A stretch of DNA of 64,000 bases, from NCBI RefSeq assembly GCF_020740535.1, contig NZ_CP082362.1:1550001-1614000 (forward strand). Reading direction: 5' to 3'. Shown here piece by piece: positions 63,710 through 64,000 of this stretch (its first letter is position 1; every line of letters begins with the position of its first letter). Made by a program: the position numbers and the translations under genes. Below the pieces are notes generated by a model. That model saw only the letters and a program-made list of their open reading frames with translations. It was not told the DNA's origin and did not search any database. This DNA comes from Streptomyces profundus. Lineage in GTDB: Bacteria > Actinomycetota > Actinomycetes > Streptomycetales > Streptomycetaceae.

Positions 63710-64000
63710 ATGACGGTACATCTCGAAGTGGCGGACCGCGTGGGCACCTTGACGCTGGACCGGCCGCCGCTCAACGCGTTGGACATCGCCCTCCAGGACC
63801 GGCTGCGCGCCCTGGCCACCGAGATCGCCGGACGGGACGACATCGGCGCCGTGGTGCTCAGGGGCAACGAGCGGGCCTTCGCGGCGGGGGCCGACGTCAA
63901 GGAGATGCGGGCGATGGACCAGGCCGCGATGATCGCGCGGGCCCGCGATCTCCAGGACGCTTTCACCGCCGTGGCCAGGCTGCCGCAGCCCGTGGTCGCC
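63710..64000 (+). CDS. Enoyl-CoA hydratase/isomerase family protein, N-terminal part (cut by window end)
   Basis: 97 residues are visible from ATG 63710. VGTLTLDRPPLNALD is the crotonase start and FAAGADVKEM is the first oxyanion-hole segment. The end of the window cuts the protein before the second catalytic region. It may be a stand-alone hydratase unrelated to the operon at 54-60 kb. Confidence 0.92.
   Translation, partial: MTVHLEVADRVGTLTLDRPPLNALDIALQDRLRALATEIAGRDDIGAVVLRGNERAFAAGADVKEMRAMDQAAMIARARDLQDAFTAVARLPQPVVA

Noticed and set aside
62350..63966. Minus-strand frame opposite the L,D-transpeptidase
   Set aside because: Low-complexity mirror of a lipoprotein gene with clear lipobox and HGC motif.

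Overview
The window is high-GC actinobacterial DNA, most likely from a Streptomyces or close relative. Evidence: very strong G/C third-position bias, many GTG and some TTG starts, a type I modular polyketide synthase, binding-protein sugar ABC systems without their own ATPase, NarL-type two-component genes, and abundant secreted glycosidases.

Layout. 1-10042 (minus): the N-terminal part of a modular PKS that runs off the left edge. It holds a KSQ-AT-ACP loading module (malonyl-type AT, so an acetyl starter), a complete KS-AT-DH-KR-ACP module 1 (methylmalonyl-type AT) and the KS plus start of the AT of module 2. 10189-15671: a LysR regulator, a small Cys-pair protein, an MMPL exporter and a NarL-type sensor/regulator pair. 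15706-19039: a Tat-signal SDR, an aldo/keto reductase and a DUF89-family protein. 19110-32560: a polyamine/amine uptake and catabolism locus. A minus-strand run of eight genes (binding protein, two permeases, ATPase, amidohydrolase, FAD amine oxidoreductase, aldehyde dehydrogenase, MocR regulator) converges on a plus-strand semialdehyde dehydrogenase/aminotransferase pair and is divergent from an Lrp/AsnC regulator. Imported amine would be oxidised to an aldehyde, then an amino acid, then transaminated and converted to acyl-CoA. 32585-38550: small metabolism and regulation (NodB-type deacetylase, VOC protein, atypical SDR, tartrate/isopropylmalate-type dehydrogenase, CutA, GNAT, XRE-cupin regulator, winged-helix AlkX/YcaQ-like protein).

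38615-53815 is a carbohydrate region: GH43, Gfo/Idh + ThuA, GH2, a MalFG-type ABC system with binding protein, a divergent LacI regulator and a secreted CBM35-like/GH26 mannanase with a CebR-like operator. Its middle (about 41.6-45.4 kb) is scarred: two pairs of dispersed repeats, a duplicated leader with a 7-codon ORF, a methyltransferase pseudogene and the 3' part of a TnpB (IS200/IS605-type) element whose right-end hairpin is preserved.

54015-59915 is a CoA-dependent degradation operon (AMACR/family III CoA-transferase, acyl-CoA dehydrogenase, thiolase, FadB-type multifunctional enzyme). The window ends with glycogen debranching enzyme GlgX (minus), an L,D-transpeptidase lipoprotein and the start of an enoyl-CoA hydratase (plus).

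Calls rest on reading translated motifs by eye. No database or alignment was available, so substrate names and family assignments are inferences from motif and context.
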